DNA from: Theobroma cacao
Lineage: Eukaryota; Streptophyta; Magnoliopsida; Malvales; Malvaceae
Direction of reading: 5' to 3'
Assembly (NCBI RefSeq): GCF_000208745.1
Contig: NC_030858.1
Location: 19,741,370 to 19,805,369 of the forward strand
DNA: 64,000 nucleotides
Each line of letters starts with the position of its first letter. Position 1 is the stretch's first letter. A model generated the notes under the pieces. That model had not been told where the DNA came from. It did not search any database and saw only the letters and a program-made list of their open reading frames with translations. Position numbers and translations under genes: made by a program. Below, piece by piece: positions 1-12,905 of the stretch.

Positions 1-63
1 ATGCAAACATTCTATTGAGCATGTAAATGACGTCGTAATTATTTTATAGAACAGGGTTTGACA
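1..63 (-). repeat. Terminal piece of a - strand LTR (element's 3' LTR)
   Basis: These 63 bases match 6565-6627, the outer end of the LTR at 3648-6627, at 60 of 63 positions. Both copies end in the same gggtttgaca. Together with the polypurine tract that follows and the primer-binding site at 3629, this is the left-hand LTR of a retrotransposon lying on the - strand. The rest of this LTR is outside the window, so the flanking target-site duplication cannot be checked. Confidence 0.85.
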
Positions 64-80
64 ACACTACCCCCCTTAAA
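64..80 (-). other. Polypurine tract of the - strand retrotransposon
   Basis: On the - strand this reads as a T/A-rich stretch followed by a run of six G immediately before the TGTCAAACCC start of the LTR. This is the usual site where plus-strand DNA synthesis is primed in LTR retrotransposons. Position and composition are seen directly; function is inferred from element structure. Confidence 0.65.
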
Positions 81-3000
81 ATAAAATTTTGTCCTCAAAA
101 TTTCACTTATCAAACTCAAAGAAAAGGTGGGGTATTTTCTTCCATTATTTCCATGTACTTCATGTTTATCTCACAGGTATGAAATATCAATCTTCTTAAT
201 CATATTAATCCATCTCGTACTGCTTAACCATGCTATAGATCACATTTCCTTGATATTATCTCCTTGGCTATTTCTTAGAGTCTTTTATGTTCACATAGTT
301 TAATTTCTAATAAAATTTCTTATCATGGTACTACCTGTATCATTCATCATATATTAAGTTTGAATCTTAGTTCACTAAAAATCATTCTTCATTTTAGTTG
401 ATCACAATATCAACCCCACATATGTGTATATGCCTTATAATTCCATTTATACTTCCAAGATCTACCTTGATTTGATCATTGAATACGATGCAATATAATA
501 ATTTCTCAGAGTCATCCTTTTGTCCTTAATCATCTTTCATGCCTCTATATTACCTTGTATCTTTTTTGCGTTACAATATTGATTTGTCACTTAAGACTCA
601 AACTCATTTGAATCATGTATACCTCAAGCATTTTTGAATTCCAATTTCCATAATGTATTAGGAAAATTTCATTATCTAACTTCATTTTCAAGGTTAACTT
701 CTATCATCCTTTGTTCTACTCTTTCATATAAATTTAACATCATTTTTTCTTAACCAATTTACAAATTGTACCTGAAATTGTAAAACTTGAAACTAGATTC
801 CCCTCAAGTACTTTTCAATATTAATATGAATATCACTTTCAGCTTACAACTTCCTTTTTATAACTACATAACTTAGTGTTTGCTTTCACGAAATCCAGGG
901 TAGAACTTCTCTTGATTATTTTCTTGGGAATATCTACCTTAGACTTATGTCTCACAACAGATGATTACTTAACTTGTGACTTAGCCGTTAGGCTCCTCAA
1001 CAAGTTTTAAGAACTCACATCTTATACTCATCTCGTATAATGTATAATTCTTCCTCAAAGGTATTTAAATATTCTTGAAACACCTAATCACTTATTTGCT
1101 CTTTCATACTCCAAGTATATCATTTCCATAAAGGTATACCCAACTACTCATATTTCAGTTTATCTCCAAGAGTTTCTAGCATGTCACCTAGTTTACTTGT
1201 GTTGTTACTAATCCTTTCCTTTCAACAAAGTTAAGACAAGATCAGTATATTCTCATAACAATATTCTATATCAACTCATTTGCTATATCATTATTGAAAT
1301 CTTTATTTACATTTTTCCTCACTTGGTATTGACATCTCTTATCAGTATCTCATACATTCATCTAACCTTTCGCTCGCTTCCTCATTAGTCTTTAACAAGA
1401 CTTAATCTCTTATCTTCCTTATTTCTTAAGATTTGACTTCAGTCATCATATTATTCATCTTAACACTCCCCATGTTAATTTATTTTTATGTAACCATCTC
1501 AAAAACTCTCTAACTTTTCTTTCTCTTACATGCCAATATACAAGGCAATAAAGAAACTTTACAATTTCACTCATCATCTTTATCTTAATACCTCCCCAAT
1601 GCACTTAAGATTCCAAACAATAAAGCTTAGCATGAAAACCAATGACCATTCCTCAACTCGTAAGTTTCATCTTCATGCCACTCTCAATTTGCTCATGCTT
1701 ACTAGCCATTAGGGGTTCTTAACGCGACAGCGTTTGATAGTCAGTACTGTGGCGTTGCAACTATTTGAATTCACTTTATCCCAGCAATTCTTCTACCTTT
1801 AAAGCTACTACCTCAATTATTCACAATCGTGTGGTTTCCCTCTAAGTCTATACCACAATTAGCAATAATAACTTTCTATCACAAGTACGCGATCAGAACA
1901 TTGATTTAATGTCTTTATTTTGCCACTAACATTCATATATCTTTACCATAACATTTAGTACGAGTTTGCTTAAGCAAAGATCTCCAAATTTATTCATAGC
2001 TACATGTATCTCAAATTGCACATCACTTATCATCAGTCAATAAATCCCACTTTAGAATACTCTTTCCATATTGTATAGTAACTTCACCATATAGTATCAC
2101 GACACTCTGTTCCTCCATTCTACTATCATGTATACTCCACAAAATTTAATTAGAAGATTCACGTACCTTAACTAATGCTAATTCCATTTAATCATATCTT
2201 AAATACTCCAAACTTGTAAATTACAACTCCAAGTGTATGTCCATATATTGATAATCTTTATATATTTCATGATCATGAAAACTACAACTTACAAACTAGC
2301 TTTCGATCATATGCACACTATTAGAACATTAACTTCAACATGTTTAATTCTCCTTTGGTGATATGTTAAGATCATTCCTGGATACATTTTCATATTAAAA
2401 TTGATATGCCTTTACCATAGCATTTAGTACAAATTTGATAAAGAAATTGTCTCCAAATAACCCTTAAATACATAATTATCAAATTGTTTACTACTAAACA
2501 TCAAGATCTTGACTTTATTCATCAATAATCAATCACATTTATTAAGTGAATAATTTACTTAGTTATTACACCTTGCCTTTGCAATCATAAGATCAAAGTT
2601 GTTCTAAACTTAAGATGCAGAAGTTCTCTCTCTTAGAGTATATCCAAACATCAACATTTTCTAAATTCCTTGCTCTGGGGAGATCACCTTTAAGACTGAT
2701 CATTCGTATCATAGACCACACTTTGAATCGAATAAACTTTTAAATTGATCTTTCAAGTAATTCGTATATCAATCTCAATTATAGAACTTCATATGACACT
2801 TAAACTAGATTCGACATTTCCAAGTCATTTAACCTCAAGCTGCCAATTCTACATCTAGTCCTTTAGTCCCTTGGCTCCTCCTTACTATGCATAGCAAAGT
2901 TCAAGCTCATCCTTAGAGCAAATTTGTTTACTAACTTCTTACTTCATGACCACACATCAATTATAGTAATCATTAGTACTCACTCTCGAGTTAGTTCACG

Positions 3001-3628
3001 TGCTTATATCCATGAACTATAATAGATCCAATCAATTTTTGAAATCTCACAATCATTTAATTGAAATCAACACCACTTTTATATGGGCATAACACGCTCA
3101 ATTAACATAGTGTTCTCATCTTCATGCACTCCACCAAATGAATTTACTCTTACCTCAATGCTTAATTTATACACTCCACCAAATGAATAAATTATCACGG
3201 CCTATTTGTCCAACTCCAAATTTCTCCATCCATAATCGGAGGGATATCTCATTTCATTAATCTTTCATTAGGAGCATTCATTTTAAGATCGCTCTAACAT
3301 TGGCTCGTGGCACGAGTGGCATCTTAAACCCGAACAATGGCCCTACTTATGACCTTTGCATGACATTAACAAGGAAGTGAATTACTGGGAACAGGAGTTC
3401 CTATAGCTCCCATAAAATCTATAAGAAAAACCAAAATAAGTCTAAACAACTCCAAATTCTATATGCAGATGCACGTATTCTATTCTACCTAACCTGACTT
3501 AACTTAACTAATTTAACTTAACTTAACTTGAGCCACGCAGTGTCAGTGTGGATTTCTTAAAACAACTTTAAAACCAAAAACTTTAAAATCAAAAGCTTTA
3601 AAATCAAAATCTCTGATCTTTAAATCAT

Positions 3629-3640
3629 GCTCTGATACCA
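3629..3640 (-). other. Primer-binding site for initiator Met-tRNA (- strand)
   Basis: The + strand reads gctctgatacca, the exact reverse complement of tggtatcagagc, the standard primer-binding site matching the 3' end of plant initiator Met-tRNA. It lies seven bases from the LTR edge at 3648, which fixes the element's orientation as - strand. Confidence 0.85.
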
Positions 3641-3647
3641 CTTTAAT

Positions 3648-6627
3648 TGTCACGACCCGAAACTCCCATCGGGCCCGTGATAACCTCCGCGACGTCTCGA
3701 TAGGCACTCATTACCCCGAATGCCGATCGGAACCCCGCAAGGCTTAGCATCAGCTTCCGCATCTCCCCGGTGAGCAACAGTTATTAAATCTTGCATTTCA
3801 AAAAAATCATAAGTCATTTCCAAATCAAAACAATAAAATATTATTCTCTAGCTCACAGGGGCATTTTCGTCATTTTTTTTCTATAATACCGAAACTCGCC
3901 AAAAACATGGTGTAAAAGCTTAATATGTTCATACATATTTTAAATCAGATAACTAAAGTATAAAATTACTTTTACAATGATACGTGGGCCCCCAACTAAC
4001 CAATAAGAAGCGAGTTTGTGAACCTATAATTTTGACAATGCAAGGCTAACTGAAGTCTTTGATGCAATCGGCTATCTACCGGCTATCCCGAGCTTGAAAT
4101 GTGGGGAATTGAGGGTGGTGAGATTATAAAATCTCAGTGAGTAAACAAACACCATCTAAACTATCTAAAGGCGAGTAAATGGAGACAATTAAAAAATAAT
4201 TAACTTCAGCAAATTTTTTACATCACGAATATTCATTTCAACCAAATAATCAACATGGCTCGTGAATTACTCAAAACTCGGCTCATGCCAAATCCTGTAC
4301 TCGGTGATACCTGGACCAGGAGTATCCAACCGAGCCCACCAAGGTTGTTAAAAATTCATATTTCGCATAAATCATATTTTTATTTTGAAACATAGCCGTT
4401 CCTTGGCGTTGGCTGAGTCTCACTCTCACACGGTGGTCCACGTGAAGTACACTCAAAAAGCCCACCTCAGGAGATACCTTACGCGCCTCTACGACCGAGG
4501 TGAGAATATAAAAGAGTTTACCGTGCCCTTCTAATAGGCTAGCCCACGGAACCCCCCACCACTGCAGTAGCTAATCTTTTATCTACCACCTGATTTATAA
4601 AATCTTTTTCTGCATGACATGGCAATTTATCGCAACCTAGCCTCTCAAGGCTAAATACACAGTACAAATAATTCTAACACCAAAATCAGTTTAGTCATTC
4701 ATGCTCATTTATTGTCATAAGCCATTCAATTTAAAATCATAAATTTACAACACAAGCAGGCAGTCTCCAATTACTCTATTTTCAAAACCAGTGTTCAATT
4801 TTCCAAAAAATTTATAAAATCATTTTATAAAATCACAATTTCTCCTAAAACATAGCAATTTACCATTTAAACCCATTTTTCATAAAATCACACAATTGTA
4901 TAAAACTACTCTAGATAATTAAGACGATAATAAGTTTACTCACAGTTTCTGAAAACTAAATTCGGGTACTCTAACTATTACTCATCGAATGCGATTTCTT
5001 TGCCCTTGCCAGAAGATTCACCACCTTGACAAATTGCACAATTATGAGGTTTACTACTTTAGTACTAAACCAAAATAAACTAATTTATACTACTAATGCA
5101 TGATATGAAGTGCAAAATGTCTAAATTTTGCCTAAACGAGATGTTAGCCTATTTCGGTCTTTTACCCGATAAATCGATATACGCGTCCGTTTAAACTCCA
5201 AATTAATTTTTTTCAATTTCTATACCTCAATTGCACCCAAATTGACTTAATGTTCCTCAGTGTGGTGCAAATTATCANNNNNNNNNNNNNNNNNNNNNNN
5301 NNNNNNNNNNNNNNNNNNNNNNNNNNNNNNNNNNNNNNNNNNNNNNNNNNNNNNNNNNNNNNNNNNNNNNNNNNNNNNNNNNNNNNNNNNNNNNNNNNNN
5401 NNNNNNNNNNNNNNNNNNNNNNNNNNNNNNNNNNNNNNNNNNNNNNNNNNNNNNNNNNNNNNNNNNNNNNNNNNNNNNNNNNNNNNNNNNNNNNNNNNNN
5501 NNNNNNNNNNNNNNNNNNNNNNNNNNNNNNNNNNNNNNNNNNNNNNNNNNNNNNNNNNNNNNNNNNNNNNNNNNNNNNNNNNNNNNNNNNNNNNNNNNNN
5601 NNNNNNNNNNNNNNNNNNNNNNNNNNNNNNNNNNNNNNNNNNNNNNNNNNNNNNNNNNNNNNNNNNNNNNNNNNNNNNNNNNNNNNNNNNNNNNNNNNNN
5701 NNNNNNNNNNNNNNNNNNNNNNNNNNNNNNNNNNNNNNNNNNNNNNNNNNNNNNNNNNNNNNNNNNNNNNNNNNNNNNNNNNNNNNNNNNNNNNNNNNNN
5801 NNNNNNNNNNNNNNNNNNNNNNNNNNNNNNNNNNNNNNNNNNNNNNNNNNNNNNNNNNNNNNNNNNNNNNNNNNNNNNNNNNNNNNNNNNNNATTTTTTT
5901 TGTTTTATTAATTCCTTAAATTCTAGCCATCCATTTATTTCCAAATTTTCACCATACACTTGTACCACATATCCATAGCTTAGATAAAATTCTCAGACTT
6001 ATCCAAAGTCTTGGTGGAGTAATTTTTGAAATTTACACTTTTACCCCCGTAAAAGTCAAAAATTACATTTTTGCCCCAAAAACTGAAAAATTGCCCATAG
6101 ACATATTTTTCATCCCTTATACTGATACCATTCTCCAATTTGTCAAATTTGATCTAAATTCTCTCAAAATCTCAAATTTTATCAGTGGGTGGAAAAATTA
6201 CGATTTTGCCCCTACACTCCAAAAATCACCAAAATTAAACTTTTTCACTGCCAAACCCTCAAATTATACTCCAATACTCAAATTATACTCCAATAAGTTA
6301 AATGGGGCCAAAAAAAAATCTTTTCTCAAAATTCTCATTTTATCCCCAAGTGGCAAATGATCATTTTGTCCCTAGATAGTGAAAATTTCGGTTTGACTCC
6401 AAATTGATCCTCGAACTCCGAATTACCATTTTGAGTCATCACTGAACTGTGAAACTCTTAATTTCACCTCAAAATTCCTATTTGAACTAGTTCGAGGCTT
6501 AATCGACTTAATGATACCATTGGAGGCAATATTATCTTTTAACGATTTCTCGAACTTCCTAAAAATGCAAACATTCTATTAAGCATGTTAATGACGTCGT
6601 AATTATTTTATAGAATAGGGTTTGACA
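3648..6627 (-). repeat. Long terminal repeat (element's 5' LTR), - strand
   Basis: The repeat starts TGTCACGACCC and ends GGGTTTGACA on the + strand, so it has TG...CA ends on either strand. Its outer 63 bases recur at 1-63 and the primer-binding site abuts its inner edge. The span is about 2980 bases including the 615-base assembly gap, so true length is uncertain. It holds no gene. The 5-base sequence outside it is agaac; its partner would be left of the window. Confidence 0.85.
5278..5892. other. Assembly gap (615 N)
   Basis: An unbroken run of N inside the - strand LTR. Reading frames drawn across it are artefacts. The missing bases are probably LTR sequence, since both flanks belong to the same repeat. 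Confidence 0.99.
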
Positions 6628-8149
6628 AGAACCATGTAGCCATCATCCTTGTAGATTGAAATCTCAACTCATCCAATTTGAAGCATGACAAGAGAAGGAA
6701 GATACGTTATGACTTATCTTTAAAGAACTCACTAAAATGGTTTTTTAAAAGGGTGAGAGAGCGATGGAGATAAAATAAATTAGAGGAGTTTGGAGTTAAA
6801 GTTTGTTTGGTTAGTGAGAAAGTGAGAGAAAGTGTAAGAAATCTTTGTCTGCAATTCGGCTTTATATTATCAAATTTCAAAGATAGAAATTAAAAGAATA
6901 ATTAAGGTGAATTTATTTGTGGTTTGTGTAGAAAAAGAACAGTTAATTTTTTTATTAATTTTTTAATTTAAAAAATAACAAGAAGAAAATGAAAAAAAAT
7001 AGACAAGTAATATAAGGAAAAAAAGAAATTGAAAAAGAAATTAGTTAGAATTTTTTTAAATGAACTATTTTGTGAATTATTTTTAATGAAAATGGTATTG
7101 TCATGAAAAATTTAAAATATACTTTTCACTTACCATCATGCCTCTGCTATGTAAACCAAAAAATTGATTCAACTTATTTTTTGAAGAATATAATTTTCAT
7201 CACTAGATATAAAATAACTTTTTATACAAATTGTGACAAGCTATCTTTGTACATGTGTAAAAATTTAATTGGCATGATGAAACTATATATATATTCAATT
7301 TGTTGCTAAGATATGTAATAATACCATTCACAATTTTTAACCTCAAATGATAATTAAATTTTAAAAAATGCATATCGATCAAATATTTAAAAAAAATCAT
7401 GATATTATCATCAAAAAATCTTTACCAGTTATAAATCTTGTTGCGTAGTGCAAATATCTTCTAATTAGAAATTAAAATAGAATTTTAGGTGAAAAAAAAA
7501 AGGAACAACTATTGAGTAGTAGGGTTTGGTCGGCAGTTCATAAGAGGGTCGTGATCCTGTAGCACCAAGATTCAAATCTTGACAACTGGTTCATCTTCAT
7601 TGTAGACGTAATAAACAAATAAAATATTTAATTATGATTAATTAATTCTTTCAGTAAAAAAAACAAAACCCAAAGTTCATTGATAATCAAAAAAAGTTTT
7701 TTGTTTGTATAATGATCACAATGTTGAATATGAAAGGGTTTAATTCCTCCATTCTGTTGTATGATAGCAGAGGACTTGGAAAAATATGACACAAAGTAGA
7801 GCATTCTCTGTTTGGCATTCCAAATCTGAAGTCAAGCATAAATGCTAAACTTAGTCAAATGTAAGTTGGGCAAGACTATCAACTTTCCCATCTTAATTTA
7901 CAAGGAAAAAAAAGAGAGCCACCTACCTCAATTTTGACTAAATGATTTTGACTTGATTTAATTGCACAAAATTAGGTTAAATGTATTTGACTAAAAGATT
8001 TTGTCAGATTCAAATGCATTCTCATTCTTCGTATATTTTTTTACCTTGCCTTTGCAACTACCCATCTTAATTGAAAAGTAGACAACTTGTAGGTTTGAAT
8101 ACTATTAAGCATTCTGTGTCTTTTAATATATATATATATATATATAATT
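6628..8149. other. AT-rich intergenic stretch
   Basis: No gene is seen. Reading frames here are short, AT-driven and overlap on both strands. At about 7520-7600 there is a stretch resembling the A and B boxes of a tRNA-derived SINE on the + strand (ending in an AT-rich tail near 7620), but the match is weak. A (TA)n tract lies at 8129-8147. Confidence 0.6.
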
Positions 8150-8224
8150 AAGAGAAGGAAAATTCAAACTTTGCTCTATAAAAATAAGGATAATGCACTA
8201 TCTAATGAGCTAAATACTTGAATG
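8150..8224 (-). repeat. tRNA-derived SINE-like copy A
   Basis: Read on the - strand, this has an A-box-like ttagctcatta and, about 40 bases on, a B-box-like gtttgaattttcc, with an AT-rich tail. It lines up by eye with the copies at 16850-16932 and 30320-30415, all on the - strand. The copy is degenerate and no target-site duplication was seen. It is probably a relic of a RNA polymerase III-transcribed retroposon. Confidence 0.5.
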
Positions 8225-10669
8225 TATATATATATATATATTTGTTATTTTACATCTTTATATAACTTTTTGTAGAAATAAATTTTAAAAAATTAATCAT
8301 TAGATTTCACAATATCTTAAAAATTTAGACTTTTTAATCAATATGCTATTTATATTATATCAACGGAGAATACCTTAATTTACAATATATATTTAACAGT
8401 TTAAATTTTTATATATTTAAAAAATAATTGTGCATTTTTAATTAGTTTGAAATTTTACATGCATGATCTATACACAAAATATGAAAATCTAACTGTTACA
8501 TTAACAAAATAAAAATTATATAAAAAATATGAAAAAATGTAAAACTCAACAAGTTTTAAACTGGTGTAAGTGGATCCCTTTTATATATATAAAAAAAAAG
8601 AGCCCCACCTCTTTGGTCTATATTATTTAATTAGAATTAGTCTCAAGGAGAACGATTCTTGCACCAGTAATAAATTATGGAATATATACTTGCAAATAAA
8701 AGGAAAAAATGGCAAAGTGAAAGACTAAATTGACCATATTAATTGAAAAAAAAGGAAACTATAATGCTGGTGCTTGTGGGCTAATTAATTTGATCGAGTA
8801 ATTGATGACCTTATTCAAACTTTATTTGAATATTTGCATGGTTTGCAAGAATTGAATTCGTCCAAGACAAGTTATGTTATTTATGTCTTGTTTGAGAAGA
8901 TCAAACCATGGAAGACAATTGTTTAATGCTAGCTGAATTTAAAAAACATATTTAAAAGCATGTTGGTCAAGTATCTTTTCAAACCCAATTTTTTAATGAT
9001 ATGATCGATGAAATCTTCTTGTCAGGAGCAAACCCAAAAGGTATTTAAATAAGAAAAATAGTGAAACACACGTAAAGCAAATATGTATAATGTGGTTGGA
9101 TGCTCTTTATTTACATATATATGATTTTAGAGAATTTTAAATCCACCAATATCAAAACCTAAACCTCCTCAGACGTATTCCCAAAATTTAGGTTGGCAAA
9201 ATCTGATAACTAGAAACCTAAGTGACACAAACCCAGAGGGACTGGGGCATGTTCTTTCTGTGGCTCGGATGAAAGCGCTCGGCGCCAGTCCAGGCAAAAT
9301 TTGGTCGAGGGGCGGCTTCTCTTAATAACAAAGGGGGCCATGGCCGCCCAAATATTTTATTTTAATATATAATTAATTTTTTTAAACCTCTCAAAATATT
9401 GTGAATTTATTAACTAAGTCCAGTATATAAATTTCAACTTAATACGTTTAATTTATCATATTTAAAAAAATAAAAATAAATCTACTTACCAAAATCACTA
9501 AATCTTAATATAAATTTAAACTTATCATAACATGTTATCTCAACAGTGCAGCTCAATAATTTAATATACTAATTAGTAATTAGTAATTGAAAAGGTAAAT
9601 TGAAAATAAAAAAAAGCTTCATCTAGAAGCTACCATTTTGTGTAAAACACACAAAATAAAGAGATATTTCACTTGAATTTGAAAAATCATTTTTCTTCCA
9701 TTTTTTCTGTTTGGCTTCTTTAAAAATGTTCTAACTCCACCCTGGTTGCTAGAGTCGAATATCCCACCCTTAGAGGCAGACTGAAGGTGGTGGTGTGGTG
9801 GTGACCGCCACCCCTCAATTTATAATTTTATATAATTATTTTTTAATCATTCTTTATTTTAAATTTTTACTATCCAACTTTAGTGGCTAGAGCTCATGTC
9901 TGCCTAAAAAACAAAAAAAAATATTAAAAAATTTATTAGTTTCCTTATTAGTTTTAATTCTCATTGATATCATTAAAAATGTTATACCAAAGGTGTGTGG
10001 ACTGTACGATTAATTTCATAAAAAATGCTTGGAGACCGCAAGTTCTACTCAAAACAAAAACCAAAGAAAGTGCCACTTCCGGATCAACTCTTTAAAAAAT
10101 ACTTTTCACAATATCTTCAACGCATGATTATTACAGCAATTCCCACTTGTCCAAGGTTCCAAAATTCCAAGCTTACTTTCATGCCTTTCAAATAGTTACA
10201 ACTTGTAGTAATTAGGGTGCAAACTATGGTACTTACAGTCGTCAACTCCCTCCTCACCCTGCCACATCCCTACTCTTTTTGCTTGTTCAAAATTCTTTTG
10301 CGGAAAATGACCAAAAGAAAACCCAAAAGTATCATAATTTCACTTAAAATATTGAGCAATTCCCTCCCTATCCTTTTTGGACGGTTGTTGCCACCGCGTA
10401 CATCTGCAGTGTTCATCGTCGACTCCATATTGTTTTTAGCATAACCAAAAAGTCATCCTTTTATACTTTGTCCTTCTTCAATCCTTAAACACAAGTCTTA
10501 CACCGTTCTAACTTCATAAACCTTACTCTTTAATTTTCAACAAAGCTTATTCATGCTATTGAATTAACCTACGGATTTCATGAGTAAGGTACCAATTAGT
10601 TTTCTCGTTTAACTGAAAATTTTTTTTGCCTGTCATACTAATGCTACCAAGTATGCGAGTTTCTTTTAA
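8225..10669. other. AT-rich intergenic stretch
   Basis: No supported gene. It opens with a (TA)n run at 8225-8241. GC-rich patches at about 9230-9350 and 9780-9815 look like fragments of old repeats but cannot be assigned. The 75-codon frame at 10217 has no recognisable motif and no promoter or splice context. Confidence 0.6.
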
Positions 10670-11877
10670 GAGTAAAATACAAAAATCTCCTTCAATATAT
10701 TTTTAAAATACACTTTAATGCCTCTTGTTTCAAAATACACGGTTAACCCCATTAACTTTATCACTTTAGACTTTTCAAAAAAAAAAAACACTTTTCCATC
10801 ACTATGTTAGTCAACAGTTATTTACAAATATGAAAAATCAAAATTATCCTCAAATAATTACAAAATTAAAAAATATCATAATTTAATTTAATTAAATAAT
10901 AAAAATATTTTTATATTCAAGATCTATCAACTTAAAAAAATAAAAAAGAGATACATAATGATGAAAAAAATAAAAACTAAACAAAATGAATTATTTAAGA
11001 ATATTTTATTAACAATTCAAAAAAATCATAATTTTGAAGTGAAAAAAATTAAAAAAAATTAAGTAATAATATTTTAATTAAACCAAGTATTATTTTTTAA
11101 TTGTTTTCTTTTTTTTTTTCCCTTGTTCTTTGTTTTTCTCTTGTTCTCTTTTCACTTGTATCGAAAAGCATAATGGTTCCTTCTTTTTTTTTTTTGTTTT
11201 TTTATCTCTCTGTCTCCTTCAATCTCCACAAACCACCATGACTGCAATCCAAAATCATTATCACCGAGACACCAACACCATATAGTGAATTTTCAATAAT
11301 AATTACAAAAATTTAAATAAATTTACAATATTTAATAAAAAATAATAACTCAAATTTTACAATATTTCAACTTAGAATGCTTTGAATTTAAAATTGATCT
11401 TAGAGGAGCTTGGTTGGTTGAATTTAAAATAGATCTCAAAAGAGCTTGGTTAAGAAATACAAAAACCTCCCTAAATACAAAAAATTATAATTAGTTTAAT
11501 TAGAATATTATTACTTAATTTTTTCACTTCAACACTATGAGTTTTTTTGAATTGTTAATAAAATAATCCTAAATAATTTTTTTTCTTTCTTTTAATTTTT
11601 CCTTTTTTTCCCATCATTATTACTTGTCTCTTTTTTATTATTTAAGTTGATAAATGTTGAATAAAAATATTTTTGTTTTTATTTTAAGTAAACTAGATTA
11701 TGATATGCTTTGTATTTTTTTATTTTCAACTATTTGAAGGTAATTATGACTTTTCATATTTGTAAATAACTATTGACAATGGTAATGAAAAATTAAAAGG
11801 GTCAATATTGTGTTTTGAAACAAAAAGATCAAAGTGTACTTTAACGGTATATTGAGGAGAATTTCTGTGTTTTACCC
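10670..11877. mobile_element. Foldback/MITE-like element with ~400 bp terminal inverted repeats
   Basis: The left arm (about 10670-11095) starts gagtaaaatacaaaaat. The right arm (about 11484-11877), reverse-complemented, starts gggtaaaacacagaaat. The arms can be followed for about 400 bases, including a matching stretch around ttattaacaattcaaaaaaa in both. A core of roughly 390 bases, pyrimidine-rich on its left side, separates them. No transposase is encoded. Ends resemble those of many plant Mutator- or PIF-type miniature elements, but no clear target-site duplication was seen, so superfamily is open. A transcript would fold into a long hairpin and could feed small-RNA production (inference). 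Confidence 0.75.
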
Positions 11878-12905
11878 GTACGTCACAGCAGGAAGTGTGA
11901 CTTGTGGCATGGTTGAAGGAACCTTTGATTGAAATAATTAGGCAATTTCTGTTAGGAAGTGTGAATTTGCAAGCATGGTTAGTGCAAAGCAGTTTGAAGA
12001 ATGATAGTGGAGTGTAATTTCCTGATCAAATAAAAAATAATGAACAAATTGACCAAGACTGTTGAAAAGGTGTGCGTTTAAACTATTGTGCGCCGTCTCG
12101 TTTGACTGAGGCCACGCTTGGAACACGACATGACTTGCACACATTTCCTCAGTACTTCCCATTATCAATAGTAATGCAGTGGGAAACAAAGCATCCTCGT
12201 TGCGTCTCCGTGCACATTCCACTGCGATCCTTCTTAATTTAATTTTCTCATGCATATTTATTTTTTTAATTTTTGACTCTCTACTAACAACAATTTATAT
12301 ACAATCTGTTTCTCTTTATTTACCCATAAATAGTCATACTTAATAATTAATATACTACACTTTTTTATACTCATGCAAACTTTTGTTTTCTCAAATATAC
12401 TTAAACAGAAGAAATATATATTACTTTCAAATACATATAAATATATAGTAGCTTTCCAAAGTTAGAAAATTAGTTTCTCTAATTAAATAAATCAATTTAC
12501 TCATGTCATTGGAATAAAAACTAAAAATAAAAAAGTCAAAAATATTTAAAAAGCCAAAAAAAAAAAATCGCAATCATATATAAAAAAATTAGGAAAGAGA
12601 AACTAACACGGTATCTAACTGTTGGCTCAACACCTCAGCATTGAACCTAACAAAAATGGAACTAAGATATCAGTGAAGTAAAATCTGCTTCCTCTTCCAC
12701 CAAACCAAACTTATTGATAAATCAAGTGAGGGACATTGAAAGTTATGGGGAAAACCAATAAATAACGATAAAATGAGTGTAATAAATTTAAAAATCATAA
12801 ATAATTGGTTGTTCAAAACTTTCAAATAACTAATAATATTTTATTGTCATGTATTGGGAGTATAGAAGTTCGAAACCTAATTACATCAAACAAAAACCAT
12901 ATTGT
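11878..12905. other. Intergenic stretch without a supported gene
   Basis: A 105-codon - strand frame at 11938-12255 has somewhat higher GC than its surroundings but no recognisable domain, splice context or family resemblance. The rest is AT-rich. Confidence 0.5.

Larger units (their letters stand above)
64..3647 (-). mobile_element. Non-coding interior of a - strand LTR retrotransposon
   Basis: This interior lies between two LTR copies. Read on the - strand it begins with a primer-binding site (3629-3640) and ends with a purine-rich tract next to the left LTR (about 64-80, pyrimidines on + including six C). It is only about 3.6 kb. The sole reading frame of 60 codons is on the wrong strand, and no gag, protease, reverse transcriptase or integrase motif is recognisable. 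It is either a non-autonomous large derivative that moved with enzymes from elsewhere or an autonomous element decayed beyond recognition. A short run of CTTAA repeats lies at 3495-3530. Confidence 0.75.

Noticed and set aside
5213..5978. Long open frames on both strands across the N gap
   Set aside because: They consist almost entirely of unknown residues from the 615-base gap.
7520..7600. SINE on the + strand
   Set aside because: Box-like words are present but too degenerate, and no tail-flanking duplication was found.
11938..12255. 105-codon - strand frame as a small gene
   Set aside because: No domain, splice signal or expression clue; kept only as intergenic.
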